Assembly (NCBI GenBank): GCA_964343505.1
Contig: CAYFJU010000018.1
Coordinates: 1-46,416 of the forward strand
Length of the DNA: 46,416 nucleotides
Direction of reading: 5' to 3'
Source of the DNA: TCS55 sp964343505
Lineage (GTDB): Bacteria; Fidelibacterota; Marinisomatia; Marinisomatales; TCS55
Part shown: in pieces, positions 16,156 to 25,500 of the stretch
Position numbering within the stretch: position 1 is the first letter of the stretch
Layout of the letters: each line of letters opens with the position of its first letter
Program-made: the position numbers and the translations under genes
The notes under the pieces: generated by a model
Told to the model about the DNA's origin: nothing
Databases searched by the model: none
What the model saw: the letters and a program-made list of their open reading frames with translations, nothing else

Positions 16156-18294
16156 ATGATATCATTTGAATCGCTAGTGATTGGTGCCGGTGTTCTTGCC
16201 ATGCTGTATGCCTTTTGGAAAACAGGCTGGATCAGCAGGCAGGATCAGGGGACCGAAAAAATGGAGAGAATTGGAGCCAACATTGCTGATGGCGCCATGT
16301 CATTTTTAAAAGCGGAATACCGTGTATTGGCTGTTTTTGTTGTGGCCGTAGCTGCCCTGCTCGGTTTTGCGAATGCAGGAAATTCGGAATCCAGCGGATT
16401 GATTGCCCTGTCATTTGTGACTGGTGCTTTAGCATCCGGTTTGGCTGGGTTCTTGGGTATGCGTGTGGCCACCAAAGCCAATAACCGCACCACCCATGCC
16501 GCCCGGACAGGATTGGCCCCGGCCTTGAATGTGGCCTTTACCGGCGGCTCCGTTATGGGGCTGTCCGTTGTGGGCCTGGGGGTGATTGGATTGGGCGCCT
16601 TGTTCACCTTTTATCAATCCTACTTTGAAGCGGATTATCCGAGAATCTTAACGGTTATTTCCGGTTTCTCTTTAGGCGCTTCTTCGATTGCCTTATTTGC
16701 CCGTGTGGGCGGTGGTATTTATACCAAAGCGGCTGACGTTGGCGCCGACCTTGTGGGTAAAGTTGAAGCAGGTATTCCTGAAGACCACCCCTTGAATCCC
16801 GCCACAATTGCTGATAATGTTGGAGACAACGTGGGTGATGTGGCCGGAATGGGCGCTGATTTGTTTGAATCCTATGTGGGGTCCATCATCGGTTCCATGG
16901 TATTGGGCGCCAGTATTTTAGCCGCCGGTGTATTCGATTTAAGTTTTGTGACGCTGCCCTTAACCATTGCCGCTTCCGGGATTGTTGTTTCAATCCTGGG
17001 GACTTTTATGGTATCCGTGAAAGAAGGCGGTAGTCCACAGAAAGCATTAAACATTGGTGAGTTTGGTTCATCTGCAATTATGGTTGGTGTCATGTATTAT
17101 CTGATCACCACCCTGCTGCCCGGTTCTTTCGTGCTCAATAGTGTTGAGTATTCCAGTCTGGGTGTATTCTGGGCCGCCACGATTGGTCTGGCTGCCGGAC
17201 TCGGAATCGGTATGATTACCGAACATTACACTGGCACGCATACAGGGCCGACCACGTCTATTACCCGCCAATCCTTGACTGGTCCGGCGACAACCATTAT
17301 TGCCGGCCTTGGTGTGGGAATGCAGTCCACGGCGGTGCCGATAATTATCATTGCGGCTGGTATCATGGGCGCCTATCATTTTGCAGGACTTTATGGCATT
17401 GCCATGGCGGCCCTGGGGATGCTGGCAAACACTGGTATCCAGCTGGCTGTAGATGCTTACGGCCCCATTTCGGATAATGCCGGTGGGATAGCTGAAATGG
17501 CCGAATTGCCCGGTGAAGTCCGTAACCGTACCGATAAACTGGACGCAGTCGGAAATACCACTGCTGCCATCGGTAAAGGATTTGCCATTGGTTCAGCAGC
17601 CTTAACGGCTTTAGCCTTGTTTGCCGCTTTTATGGTCCAAACCGGTATCAAGGGAATTGATATTGCCAACCCAATGGTGATGGCCGGTCTCTTTGTTGGC
17701 GGTATGCTGCCCTTTTTATTCTCCTCCCTGGCGATGGGAGCTGTGGGCCGTGCGGCCATGGCCATGATCGAAGAAGTGCGCCGCCAGTTCAAAACCATCC
17801 CTGAATTGTCCGCTGCTCTGGCTGTGATGAATAAATATGGTGAAAATGATGAATGGTCTGACGAAGACCGCAAAACATTTGAAGCGGCTGATGGTAAAGC
17901 TGAATATGGTAAGTGTGTAGAAATTTCTACTCAATCCGCAATTAAAGAAATGTTGTTGCCCGGGTTGCTGGCCATCCTGACTCCGGTTGCCGTTGGGTTT
18001 GTATTTGGCGCTGAAACATTGGGCGGTCTGTTAGCCGGAGTCACTGTTTCCGGTGTATTGATGGCCATTTTTCAATCCAATGCCGGCGGTGCATGGGATA
18101 ATGCTAAAAAAATGATTGAAGAAGGAATTGATGTGGATGGTAATTCCTATGGGAAAGGGTCCGATGCCCATAAAGCAGCCGTTGTGGGAGACACAGTCGG
18201 CGATCCTTTCAAAGACACCTCAGGCCCATCCCTGAATATTTTAATTAAACTTATGTCTGTGGTATCCCTGGTGATTGCACCATTGATTGCCTAA
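16156..18294 (+). CDS. hppA: Membrane-bound ion-pumping pyrophosphatase
   Basis: A 712-residue polytopic enzyme that couples PPi hydrolysis to cation export. The catalytic loop DVGADLVGKVEAGIPEDHP is present with the DNVGDNVGDVAGMGADLFES segment, and the C-terminal DTVGDPFKDTSGPSLN. The residue that separates the classes is Ala in GNTTAAIGKG (Lys in K+-independent enzymes), so this should be the K+-dependent type. Whether it pumps Na+ or H+ cannot be settled here. About 15-16 membrane segments are expected. Its place inside a ribosomal-protein operon links PPi recycling to growth. Confidence 0.95.
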   Translation: MISFESLVIGAGVLAMLYAFWKTGWISRQDQGTEKMERIGANIADGAMSFLKAEYRVLAVFVVAVAALLGFANAGNSESSGLIALSFVTGALASGLAGFLGMRVATKANNRTTHAARTGLAPALNVAFTGGSVMGLSVVGLGVIGLGALFTFYQSYFEADYPRILTVISGFSLGASSIALFARVGGGIYTKAADVGADLVGKVEAGIPEDHPLNPATIADNVGDNVGDVAGMGADLFESYVGSIIGSMVLGASILAAGVFDLSFVTLPLTIAASGIVVSILGTFMVSVKEGGSPQKALNIGEFGSSAIMVGVMYYLITTLLPGSFVLNSVEYSSLGVFWAATIGLAAGLGIGMITEHYTGTHTGPTTSITRQSLTGPATTIIAGLGVGMQSTAVPIIIIAAGIMGAYHFAGLYGIAMAALGMLANTGIQLAVDAYGPISDNAGGIAEMAELPGEVRNRTDKLDAVGNTTAAIGKGFAIGSAALTALALFAAFMVQTGIKGIDIANPMVMAGLFVGGMLPFLFSSLAMGAVGRAAMAMIEEVRRQFKTIPELSAALAVMNKYGENDEWSDEDRKTFEAADGKAEYGKCVEISTQSAIKEMLLPGLLAILTPVAVGFVFGAETLGGLLAGVTVSGVLMAIFQSNAGGAWDNAKKMIEEGIDVDGNSYGKGSDAHKAAVVGDTVGDPFKDTSGPSLNILIKLMSVVSLVIAPLIA

Positions 18295-18315
18295 AGATTA
18301 AGGTAGGAGTATTAT

Positions 18316-18885
18316 ATGAGATACTACGAAAGTCTCTATATCGTAAACCCAAACTATGAGCAGGATCGTCTTGATGGAGCATTGAAGACGGTTGCCGACA
18401 AAGTGGGTGAATACGGCTTTTCAATAATTAACCATCGCGTATGGGGTAAAAAAAGGTTGGCCTATTCAATCCAGAAACATAAATACGGCACATTTGTTCT
18501 GCTCCATTTTGAAACAGAATCTGTTGAAAACTTAAACCGATTCGAGCGCTTTATGGTCCTGCAAAAACCAATTCTGCGGAACCAGACGGTCGTACTGGAA
18601 ACGCGTCCGGAAGTTCATGTGGAAGAGGAATCAGCAAACGATGAAACAGCTGATGCTGTCGAAACGCCCCAGGCAAATGTGGAAACGACCGCAGAACCAG
18701 TTGTAGAACCGGCCGTTGAGGCAGTCCCTAAATCAGCAGCAGCTTCTGAAGAAGCGTTTGTTGAGGAAGTAGCGGTTGAGGCAGAATCCACTGAAGAAGA
18801 TGCTTCAGAAGTACCTGAAGATGTTGCGGGAGAAGCAGCCGAACAGGCAGTTGAAGCTGAAGAAACAGAAGAAGTTCAGGAGTAA
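18316..18885 (+). CDS. rpsF: 30S ribosomal protein S6 with long acidic tail
   Basis: Residues 1 to about 97 are bS6 (MRYYESLYIVNPNY, NHRVWGKKRLAYSIQKHKYG, LHFETE, MVLQKPILRNQTV). The remaining roughly 90 residues are an Ala/Glu/Val-rich, strongly acidic, probably disordered extension, far longer than the E. coli tail. GTAGGAG lies 8-9 nt before ATG 18316. It is followed directly by rpsR and rplI, with no ssb or priB gene between rpsF and rpsR as many bacteria have. Confidence 0.93.
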   Translation: MRYYESLYIVNPNYEQDRLDGALKTVADKVGEYGFSIINHRVWGKKRLAYSIQKHKYGTFVLLHFETESVENLNRFERFMVLQKPILRNQTVVLETRPEVHVEEESANDETADAVETPQANVETTAEPVVEPAVEAVPKSAAASEEAFVEEVAVEAESTEEDASEVPEDVAGEAAEQAVEAEETEEVQE

Positions 18886-18888
18886 GTC

Positions 18889-19119
18889 ATGGCATTTCAG
18901 AGTAGAAAAAAATTCTGTTATTTTAAAGAAAATGGCATCACAGAGATTGATTACAAAGATGTGAAATTGCTGAGAAGGTTTGTCACCGATCAGGGTAAAA
19001 TCATGCCCCGCCGCGTGACCGGGACCAGCGCCAAGATGCACCGGAAACTTGTCCGTGCAATCAAGCAGGCCCGCAATATTTCCTTGATGCCTTACACCAA
19101 TGTCAGCACAGAGAGTTAA
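18889..19119 (+). CDS. rpsR: 30S ribosomal protein S18
   Basis: This 76-residue bS18 pairs with S6 on the 30S platform. Family signature seen in FCYFKENGITEIDYKDVKLL, RRFVTDQGKIMPRRVTGTSA and HRKLVRAIKQARNISLMPYT. It starts 3 nt after the rpsF stop. Confidence 0.95.
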   Translation: MAFQSRKKFCYFKENGITEIDYKDVKLLRRFVTDQGKIMPRRVTGTSAKMHRKLVRAIKQARNISLMPYTNVSTES

Positions 19120-19121
19120 TC

Positions 19122-19565
19122 ATGGAAATCATTTTATTGCAAGATGTCGAAGCGCTGGGTACGGCCGGTGATATCATTGCCGTTAAACCGGGTTATGCAC
19201 GGAACTTTTTATTCCCCGGAGGTCTGGCGGTCCGCTCCTCCAAGCGAAACCGCGCTTTAGCCGATGAAAAGAAAAAAGTGACCAAAGCACGGGCGGTCCG
19301 CGAAGCCAAAGCCTACGAAGAATTGATAAGTAACCTGAAGAAAACTGAGATTACCATCGAAGTTCAAGTGGGCGGCGAGGATCGTCTGTTTGGTTCGGTC
19401 ACCAGCCTGGACATACATAAAGCACTGGCTGAAAAAGGAATTCAAGTGGATCGTCACGCCATCCTTTTGGAAGAACCGATCAAAGCATTGGGTATCTATG
19501 ATATCCCGGTGAAGATTACCAAAGGGTTAAACCAGGAAGTCAAAGTTTACGTCATTCAGGCCTAA
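19122..19565 (+). CDS. rplI: 50S ribosomal protein L9
   Basis: This bL9 protein has 147 residues. The N-terminal rRNA-binding domain shows MEIILLQDVEALGTAGDII and VKPGYARNFLFPGGLA. A long connecting helix (residues about 40-75) and the C-terminal domain (GSVTSLDIHKALAEKGIQVD) follow. It starts 2 nt after the rpsR stop and is the last gene of the operon, followed by a terminator. Confidence 0.96.
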   Translation: MEIILLQDVEALGTAGDIIAVKPGYARNFLFPGGLAVRSSKRNRALADEKKKVTKARAVREAKAYEELISNLKKTEITIEVQVGGEDRLFGSVTSLDIHKALAEKGIQVDRHAILLEEPIKALGIYDIPVKITKGLNQEVKVYVIQA

Positions 19566-19588
19566 GCTTATTCCGTTAAAATCTATGA

Positions 19589-19624
19589 AACCCCTGCTGG
19601 ATATCTATTCGGCGGGGGTTTTTT
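19589..19624 (+). terminator. Rho-independent terminator after rplI
   Basis: The stem AACCCCTGC/GCGGGGGTT (19589-19597 with 19612-19620) runs into TTTTTT. It closes the prs-to-rplI transcription unit. Confidence 0.92.
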
Positions 19625-19646
19625 ATTTGAGGTAGATTCTTTCAAC

Positions 19647-21509
19647 ATGAATCAGCGTGTATTAAAATATTTCGGCCATCTCGTACTATTCTGGATGGTT
19701 TTTTTCGCCGCAGACCGCCTGTTATTTTTAATCTATAATCTGGATGGTTCCGGACTTTCGTTACTTCAGCGGTTCGCCCCCTTTTGGCATGCTCTGAGGC
19801 TGGACATTTCAGCTGCGTGTTATCTGATATTTCCACCATTTTTGCTGTGGTTGATTGGCTTATTTATTCCGATTAGGAAGGTCGGGTTAATCCTGAAAAC
19901 ATATTTCTGGATTCTTATCCCGGTTCTGACATTTGGCGTAGTGGCCGGTCTTGAAGTATTCAGCGAGTGGGGATATAAATTGAACCGAGATGCGGTTGAT
20001 TATTTAAAATACCCCCGTGAGTTTTGGGCTTCTTCACTCAATTCTCCTTTGGAGCTCCTGGCAGTTATTTACGGCGTTTATACATTTCTGTTTTTAAAGT
20101 GGGGAATCTATATTGCTGAAAAGATTCCCGATTTTTCACCATTCGCCTCTGGGTTGAATTTTAAAAGATTGATTAAAAATAGCGGCGTCGGTTTTGCAGG
20201 TTTCATCCTTTTTAGCATAGCCTTAAGGGGCGGAATTCAATTGGTACCGATTAATCATAGTTTTGCTTATTATTCCACTAACCCAACCCTGAATGCAGCC
20301 GCGGTCAATACGATTTGGAATCTGATTTATAGTTATTCGCGTGAAGATCACCATAATCCGTATCAATTTTTTTCTGATAAAGAAATTTCGGAGATTTTCT
20401 CCGATAAGACTGACAGCAAAGCTGCAGTACCGGAATTATTTTCGAATGAAAGGCCCAATGTCGTTTTAGTTATTTTAGAAGGGTTAGCCTCTGAAATGTT
20501 CAAAAGTATGGGGAGCAAAAATCAATATACGACCCATATGGATCGCCTGATTGAAAATAGCCTTTTATTTGATCATATTTATGCCACTGAGAAAAGGACA
20601 GACCGTGGCATCGTATCTTTATTGAGCGGGTATCCGTCCTTACCGTTAATATCGGTGGTGAAACAGCCTGACAAGGCGTCTACACTTTCGTTTTTGCCGA
20701 AGCGATTTAAGAATGTTGGGTATGAAACAACTTTCATTTATGGGGGCGAATCGGAGTTTGCTAACATTAAATCATATCTTTTGAATGCCGGATTCAATCG
20801 CATTATTGATAAAAATGATTTTGATAAGAAAGATATGAATTCGAAATGGGGCGCCCACGATCACGTTGTTTTTAATCGTACATTAGATGAATTGAATATT
20901 CTCCCGGAACCATTTTATGCCACAGTCCTGACCCTTTCAAGCCATGAACCGTTTGAGGTTCCTATGGATCCCGTTTTGCATGGGGATGACCGTCAAACGC
21001 TGTATAAAAATTCTGTCATCTATATTGATCGTTCGGTTGGAAACTTTATGTCCGCTGTGGAAAAGCAGCCTTATTATGACAAGACTGTTTTTGTTTTTAT
21101 TTCCGACCATGGGTTTCGGGTAGGCGATGCAATCAATTGGTATCCAAGGCGGCATCGTATTCCATTATTCATTTACGGTAAACCGTTAAAAAGTGAATGG
21201 CGCGGAAAAACAATATCTAAAATTGGTAGCCAGATAGATCTGGCGAAAACACTTTTGGGTCAGCTTGGCCTGGATTCAGATGGATTTGATTTTTCACGAA
21301 ATTTAATGACTGGTTCAGCGGGTAATGCTTTTTATACCTTTAATCATGGTTTCGGTTGGATTGAGGAAGAACAGTTAATTGTATATAATCACGACACAAA
21401 GTCCGCAACATATATAAATAAGGATGTTCCGGACTCAGTGAACCAAGCTCTGTTTGACCGGGGTCGGGCCTACCTTCAAAAAACGTACCAGGATTTTATT
21501 GATCGATAA
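19647..21509 (+). CDS. LtaS-type sulfatase-fold membrane enzyme
   Basis: A 620-residue protein with five N-terminal membrane segments (to about residue 200) and an extracytoplasmic alkaline-phosphatase/sulfatase domain. Domain motifs: NVVLVILEGLASEMF (metal-binding Glu), RTDRGIVSLLSGYPSLP holding the candidate nucleophile Thr of phosphoglycerol transferases, SSHEPFEVP, FVFISDHGF with the Asp-His pair, and RRHRIPLFIYG. The family includes lipoteichoic acid synthase and the phosphoglycerol transferases that decorate periplasmic glucans in Gram-negatives. In a Gram-negative cell the latter type of role is more likely. It begins 22 nt after the rplI terminator, so its promoter must overlap that region or read-through must occur. 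Confidence 0.82.
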   Translation: MNQRVLKYFGHLVLFWMVFFAADRLLFLIYNLDGSGLSLLQRFAPFWHALRLDISAACYLIFPPFLLWLIGLFIPIRKVGLILKTYFWILIPVLTFGVVAGLEVFSEWGYKLNRDAVDYLKYPREFWASSLNSPLELLAVIYGVYTFLFLKWGIYIAEKIPDFSPFASGLNFKRLIKNSGVGFAGFILFSIALRGGIQLVPINHSFAYYSTNPTLNAAAVNTIWNLIYSYSREDHHNPYQFFSDKEISEIFSDKTDSKAAVPELFSNERPNVVLVILEGLASEMFKSMGSKNQYTTHMDRLIENSLLFDHIYATEKRTDRGIVSLLSGYPSLPLISVVKQPDKASTLSFLPKRFKNVGYETTFIYGGESEFANIKSYLLNAGFNRIIDKNDFDKKDMNSKWGAHDHVVFNRTLDELNILPEPFYATVLTLSSHEPFEVPMDPVLHGDDRQTLYKNSVIYIDRSVGNFMSAVEKQPYYDKTVFVFISDHGFRVGDAINWYPRRHRIPLFIYGKPLKSEWRGKTISKIGSQIDLAKTLLGQLGLDSDGFDFSRNLMTGSAGNAFYTFNHGFGWIEEEQLIVYNHDTKSATYINKDVPDSVNQALFDRGRAYLQKTYQDFIDR

Positions 21510-21559
21510 TAAAACAATCGGTTGCCGGGAGAATCACCCCCCCGGTATTTTCACTGGCT

Positions 21560-23782
21560 ATGTTTGCTGACGTTTCATTCCCAATCTCAAGTTATCAGAC
21601 TTTTTCTTACGAAGTCCCCGAACCGTTATTGGGACAAGTTTCTGTCGGGGTCCGCGTAAATGCCAATTTTGGCCGCCGAAAAATCCAGGGGATTGTTGTT
21701 GAATTAAAGAAGAAATCCGAATTCAAAGGGCGCATCCGGCCTATTGAATCGCTGGTGGATGATCAACCCGTCCTGGATCATCATTTATGGAAACTCATTA
21801 ATTGGCTTTCTGAATATTACAGTATCCCTCTTGGGGTAGCAGCTAAGGCGGCACTGCCAGCCAATTTATCGACCCGTTATAAACCCCAGACCCAGATGAT
21901 GGTCAAAGCCATCGGTCAACTTTCTGAATTGCCCCAGCGCGCGAAAGCCCAGGTTGCCATCTTAGAACACCTCCTCGAACAAAAAGACTTTGTGTCCACG
22001 CAGTCATTAAAAAAACTGGCTTCTAACCCGTTGGATGTGTGCAGAAAACTGGCTGACAAACAAATGGTTGAGATCCGTGAAGACCTCATTTTACCGGACT
22101 TGTCCGGGTTGGCGTTTAAACCGATCCATAAAAAAATTCGATTTTCAGATGACCAGAATACAGCTGTTGAAAACATTTGCAGATCACTGGATCAGAATCA
22201 ATTCAACCCATTTCTGCTTCATGGCGTAACCGGCAGCGGCAAAACGGAAATCTATATTGAAGCGGCCCGCCATGCCCTGAATCAGGATAAAACAGTAATC
22301 ATGCTGCTGCCGGAAATATCCTTAACACCGCAAATCGCCGGACGGTTTCGAGCGGCCTTTGGAAATGCGGTGGCCCTGTGGCATTCAAAGTTAACCCAAT
22401 CCGCCAGGGCTTGGACGTGGAAACGAATCTGCGCCGGGGAATATAAAGTTGTGGTTGGGGCCCGCTCTGCCGTTTTTGCGCCCCTCAAAAATTTGGGTTT
22501 AATTGTGGTGGATGAAGAGCAGGAAAGTTCATATAAACAGGAATCCCCGGACCCGCGATATCATGCCCGGGATGTTTCCCTCATGCGCGGCAAGATTCAT
22601 AATGCAGCGGTCGTTTTGGCCAGCGCCACCCCCAGCCTGGAATCCTATTATAATCATATCCAGGGAAAGTTTGATTATATCCACCTGCCGGAGCGATTCG
22701 GCGGTGCAAAATACCCCCACGTTCATGTGGTTGATATGATCAAGGAATCTGAAGAGACGGAAGTATATGGCGGAATATTCTCAAGGATGATGGTAGAAAA
22801 AATTTCTGATCGATTGGCTAAGAAGGAGCAGGTAATTCTGCTTCATAATCGTCGCGGGTTCGCCCCTGTATTGCGGTGTACCGATTGCGGTGAAGTTGCC
22901 ATGTGCCCCCATTGCCAAGTGGCATTAACCTATCACCGAGTGGGGAAATTTCTGCAATGTCATTTTTGTAATCATATTGAGAGAACGCTGCCGTCAACGT
23001 GCAGGGAATGCCAAAGTTTTAATATTCAGTTGTCCGGTACAGGAACCCAAAAAGTTGAGGATGAATTGAACCGGCAATTTCCGGAAGCAAGGATTGAGCG
23101 GCTGGATGTAGATACGGCCAGGTCCGGGGTCAATATTACCGAAGTATTGCAGCAATTTTCAGATGGGGGAATTGATATTTTATTGGGAACCCAGATGATT
23201 GCCAAAGGCCTGGATTTTGCCAATGCCACTTTGGTGGGGATTATCAATGGCGACACGGGATTATATCTTCCCGACTTTAGAGCAGGAGAGCGCGTATTTC
23301 AGCTCATCTACCAGGCCGCAGGACGGTCCGGGCGCGGCCGCATCCCCGGTGAAGTGGTGGTACAAACCTATAATCCGGAAAACCCGGTCATCAAATGCGC
23401 CACACAACTGGATTTGAAAAAATATTATAACATCTGCCTGGAAGAACGGCAAGCATTGGACTATCCGCCATTCAGCTGGATGGTCCGTTTAGAGATATTG
23501 GGTGAAAATAAGGGTGCTGTAGAAAAAGGAAGTAAAATTCTAAGGAATAAATTTAGCCGTCTCCCCAAGGGAATTTTGCTGCTGGGTCCTGCTTTTTGCT
23601 ATCGGGAAAGATTGCGGAATCAATATCGCATGCAGATCGTTTTGAAATCGAAAAAAGAAATAGACCCCAACGGCCAAAAACTCCACAAATATTTCAAATC
23701 CATTATTCATAACAAAGAGGCCTTTAAGCTGCCGGGTAATGTTCGCCTGATTGTTGATGTTAATCCCGTGTCCTTATTATGA
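21560..23782 (+). CDS. priA: Primosomal protein N' (replication restart helicase)
   Basis: This 740-residue superfamily 2 helicase restarts stalled forks. The N-terminal DNA-binding domain (FPISSYQTFSYEVPE) is followed by Walker A GVTGSGKTEIY and Walker B DEEQESSYKQ (DEEH in E. coli). Eight Cys for two zinc sites lie in CTDCG, CPHC, CHFC and CREC. Motif V/VI region GTQMIAKGLDF and AGRSGRG is intact. It lies 50 nt after the sulfatase gene and overlaps the next gene by 4 nt. Confidence 0.95.
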   Translation: MFADVSFPISSYQTFSYEVPEPLLGQVSVGVRVNANFGRRKIQGIVVELKKKSEFKGRIRPIESLVDDQPVLDHHLWKLINWLSEYYSIPLGVAAKAALPANLSTRYKPQTQMMVKAIGQLSELPQRAKAQVAILEHLLEQKDFVSTQSLKKLASNPLDVCRKLADKQMVEIREDLILPDLSGLAFKPIHKKIRFSDDQNTAVENICRSLDQNQFNPFLLHGVTGSGKTEIYIEAARHALNQDKTVIMLLPEISLTPQIAGRFRAAFGNAVALWHSKLTQSARAWTWKRICAGEYKVVVGARSAVFAPLKNLGLIVVDEEQESSYKQESPDPRYHARDVSLMRGKIHNAAVVLASATPSLESYYNHIQGKFDYIHLPERFGGAKYPHVHVVDMIKESEETEVYGGIFSRMMVEKISDRLAKKEQVILLHNRRGFAPVLRCTDCGEVAMCPHCQVALTYHRVGKFLQCHFCNHIERTLPSTCRECQSFNIQLSGTGTQKVEDELNRQFPEARIERLDVDTARSGVNITEVLQQFSDGGIDILLGTQMIAKGLDFANATLVGIINGDTGLYLPDFRAGERVFQLIYQAAGRSGRGRIPGEVVVQTYNPENPVIKCATQLDLKKYYNICLEERQALDYPPFSWMVRLEILGENKGAVEKGSKILRNKFSRLPKGILLLGPAFCYRERLRNQYRMQIVLKSKKEIDPNGQKLHKYFKSIIHNKEAFKLPGNVRLIVDVNPVSLL

Positions 23783-24675
23783 TACGATTCGCACTCATAT
23801 TTTTTACCCTGACGGGATTAGGATTTGCCCAGATATCTTTCCCCGGATTGAATGCTTGGACCTATGGACAAACTGTCGGGTTGGCGGGCGGTGGATATTT
23901 GTTTTCTATACAGAATGAATTTCGTAATGCAGCCATGTTGCCGGACTCGGATCGATATTTTAAGATTAATTTGGTCAAATATCCTGCCGGCATAAGCGGA
24001 CAATCGATTATGACCAACGGTCAAAAAAACGGAAGCCGTTTTGGGTTAAAAGTAAATAGAATCAACTATGGATTATTCGAAGGCCGGGATGTGAATAATC
24101 AAATTTCGGGAGATTATTCCGCCGGAGACATTCACTTCCTGGCGGCCTATGCAAAACCATCCAATTCGGGCCGGTTCGTAGTGGGGGTAAGCGGCGGTCT
24201 TTTTATGAGTAAAATTGAACATGCTAAGGCCAATGCATTTACCCTATCCCCGGGGATTGTCTTTAATTCCCGCATGGGCGTGATGGGGCTCAGTCTGCAA
24301 AATTATGGCTCTGTTTTTGATTCCTATACGGATACCGGGGATCAATTGCCTGCGGCCATTGTAGTATCCTTTGCGCGCAGTATTCCAAAACTGCCATTGA
24401 TGGTGGAGGCCGATTATTCATACGCTATGAATGGTGAAAATTCTACTGTCACTTTTTCTGGTCTATTGACTTTGAAAAATGGATTATTCATTAAAGGCGG
24501 TACATCAACAAAAAGAATTGATCAAAAAACGGATGTTTCCTTTTTAAGGAATTTATTCGCAGATATGGGCATCGGAGTATCCTATGAATTTGAGGGTATT
24601 TTATTCGATATAAATTCCTATACCTATGGCCCCGGCGGTTTTGTTTTTGCAGTAGGAATATCAGTTCGATATTAG
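23779..24675 (+). CDS. PorV/PorQ-like outer-membrane beta-barrel protein
   Basis: A 298-residue protein with a short signal (cleavage near GFAQ) and many amphipathic beta strands ending in an aromatic residue (VGISVRY at the C terminus), as outer-membrane barrels do. The region GLAGGGYLFSIQNEFRNAAMLP resembles the 'a-R-s-x-x-m-G-g-a ... NPA' start of the PorV/PorQ/UPF0164 (FadL-like) group common in FCB bacteria. It overlaps priA by ATGA, although its job (transport or type IX secretion accessory) is unrelated. Family assignment is moderate and the substrate unknown. Confidence 0.65.
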   Translation: MIRFALIFFTLTGLGFAQISFPGLNAWTYGQTVGLAGGGYLFSIQNEFRNAAMLPDSDRYFKINLVKYPAGISGQSIMTNGQKNGSRFGLKVNRINYGLFEGRDVNNQISGDYSAGDIHFLAAYAKPSNSGRFVVGVSGGLFMSKIEHAKANAFTLSPGIVFNSRMGVMGLSLQNYGSVFDSYTDTGDQLPAAIVVSFARSIPKLPLMVEADYSYAMNGENSTVTFSGLLTLKNGLFIKGGTSTKRIDQKTDVSFLRNLFADMGIGVSYEFEGILFDINSYTYGPGGFVFAVGISVRY

Positions 24676-24708
24676 GATATTTATAAAAAAATTAAGTGAT
24701 ATTGATTG

Positions 24709-24729
24709 TTTATGGGGAAAAACCATAAA
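24709..24729. other. Hairpin upstream of the Lrp gene
   Basis: TTTATGG and CCATAAA form a 7-bp stem around a 7-nt loop in the 134-nt gap between the barrel gene and the Lrp-family gene. It has no U-run on the plus strand. It could be a weak transcript end or a regulator site. Confidence 0.35.
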
Positions 24730-24809
24730 AACTATAAGCTAAACTGTCCTTTTAAGAAAAATATTTATGTTATAACTTTCAGATTAAATAAAAAAATAGG
24801 AGAGTAATA

Positions 24810-25286
24810 ATGTTTGACAGCCGAGATATTCATATTCTTGAAATATTACAAAAAAATGGCCGCTCTACGGCCAGTGACATTGCCAAAGAAGTTGATCTAT
24901 CGATCCCTGCCGTAGGAGAACGGATTAAAAAACTGACTGAAAAAGGGTTAATCGATCGTTTCGCCGCAATCTTAAACCATAAAAATGCCGGATTGGATTT
25001 AACCGCATACATTTTTATCGTAAGTGAACATTCGGACCATTATGATGAATTTGTCAATAAAGCCAATGAGTGCAGGGCGGTGATGGAATGTCATTCCATT
25101 ACCGGGGGCGGATCCCATATTTTGAAAGTGTGCGTTAAGAATTCCCAAGCCCTGGAAGATTTATTGTACGAAATTCAAAACTGGCCCGGTGTCTCCAGAA
25201 CACAGTCGAATGTTGTACTGTCTTCTTATAAGGAATCAACTGATATAGACTTAAAAACATTAAAGGAAATACATAATATCGCTTAA
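24810..25286 (+). CDS. Lrp/AsnC-family transcription regulator
   Basis: A 158-residue feast/famine regulator. Residues 1-55 form the winged helix-turn-helix (DIHILEILQKNGRSTASDIA, SIPAVGERIKKLTEKGLIDR). The C-terminal RAM domain (residues about 65-145, CRAVMECHSITGGGSHILKV) binds amino acids and sets oligomer state. GGAGAG at 24799-24804 supports ATG 24810. It is followed by gltB, which Lrp controls in E. coli, so control of GOGAT or of the ammonium genes is likely by analogy. Autoregulation is also usual in the family. Confidence 0.9.
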   Translation: MFDSRDIHILEILQKNGRSTASDIAKEVDLSIPAVGERIKKLTEKGLIDRFAAILNHKNAGLDLTAYIFIVSEHSDHYDEFVNKANECRAVMECHSITGGGSHILKVCVKNSQALEDLLYEIQNWPGVSRTQSNVVLSSYKESTDIDLKTLKEIHNIA

Positions 25287-25423
25287 TTAGTAATGATTGC
25301 TTTGTATGCACTTAAATATTTTATTAAATTAATAGTGGCGATAATCGCGCAAAATTCATAAGGAATCCCAAAAGCAAAGCACGAAATAATTCAATTTGCA
25401 TTAAGAGTTACCTTTAGAGCTCT

Positions 25424-25439
25424 TTAAATAATTATTTAA
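25424..25439. promoter_or_regulatory. 16-bp A+T palindrome between lrp-like gene and gltB
   Basis: TTAAATAATTATTTAA is a perfect palindrome 62 nt before the gltB start. Lrp-family proteins often bind A+T-rich dyads of about this length, and the regulator gene is next door. Binding is inferred. Confidence 0.4.
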
Positions 25440-25449
25440 TGTCGCCCCT

Positions 25450-25472
25450 CCCCGTTCGGTTGGGGTTTTTTT
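25450..25472 (+). terminator. Hairpin with T-run in the gltB leader (possible attenuator)
   Basis: CCCC (25450-25453) and GGGG (25462-25465) with an 8-nt loop are followed by seven T. A second CCCC at 25445-25448 could pair with the same GGGG. The T-run ends 28 nt before gltB ATG 25501, leaving no room for a promoter after it. It is therefore either the end of the lrp-like transcript or a conditional terminator that gltB transcription must pass. Confidence 0.5.
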
Positions 25473-25500
25473 GTTTCATTTGAAGACCAAAAGAAAAAAT

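Noticed and set aside
25471..25500. Longer gltB start at TTG 25471
   Set aside because: It lies in the T-run of a hairpin and would lengthen the propeptide with unconserved residues; ATG 25501 gives the expected propeptide before Cys.
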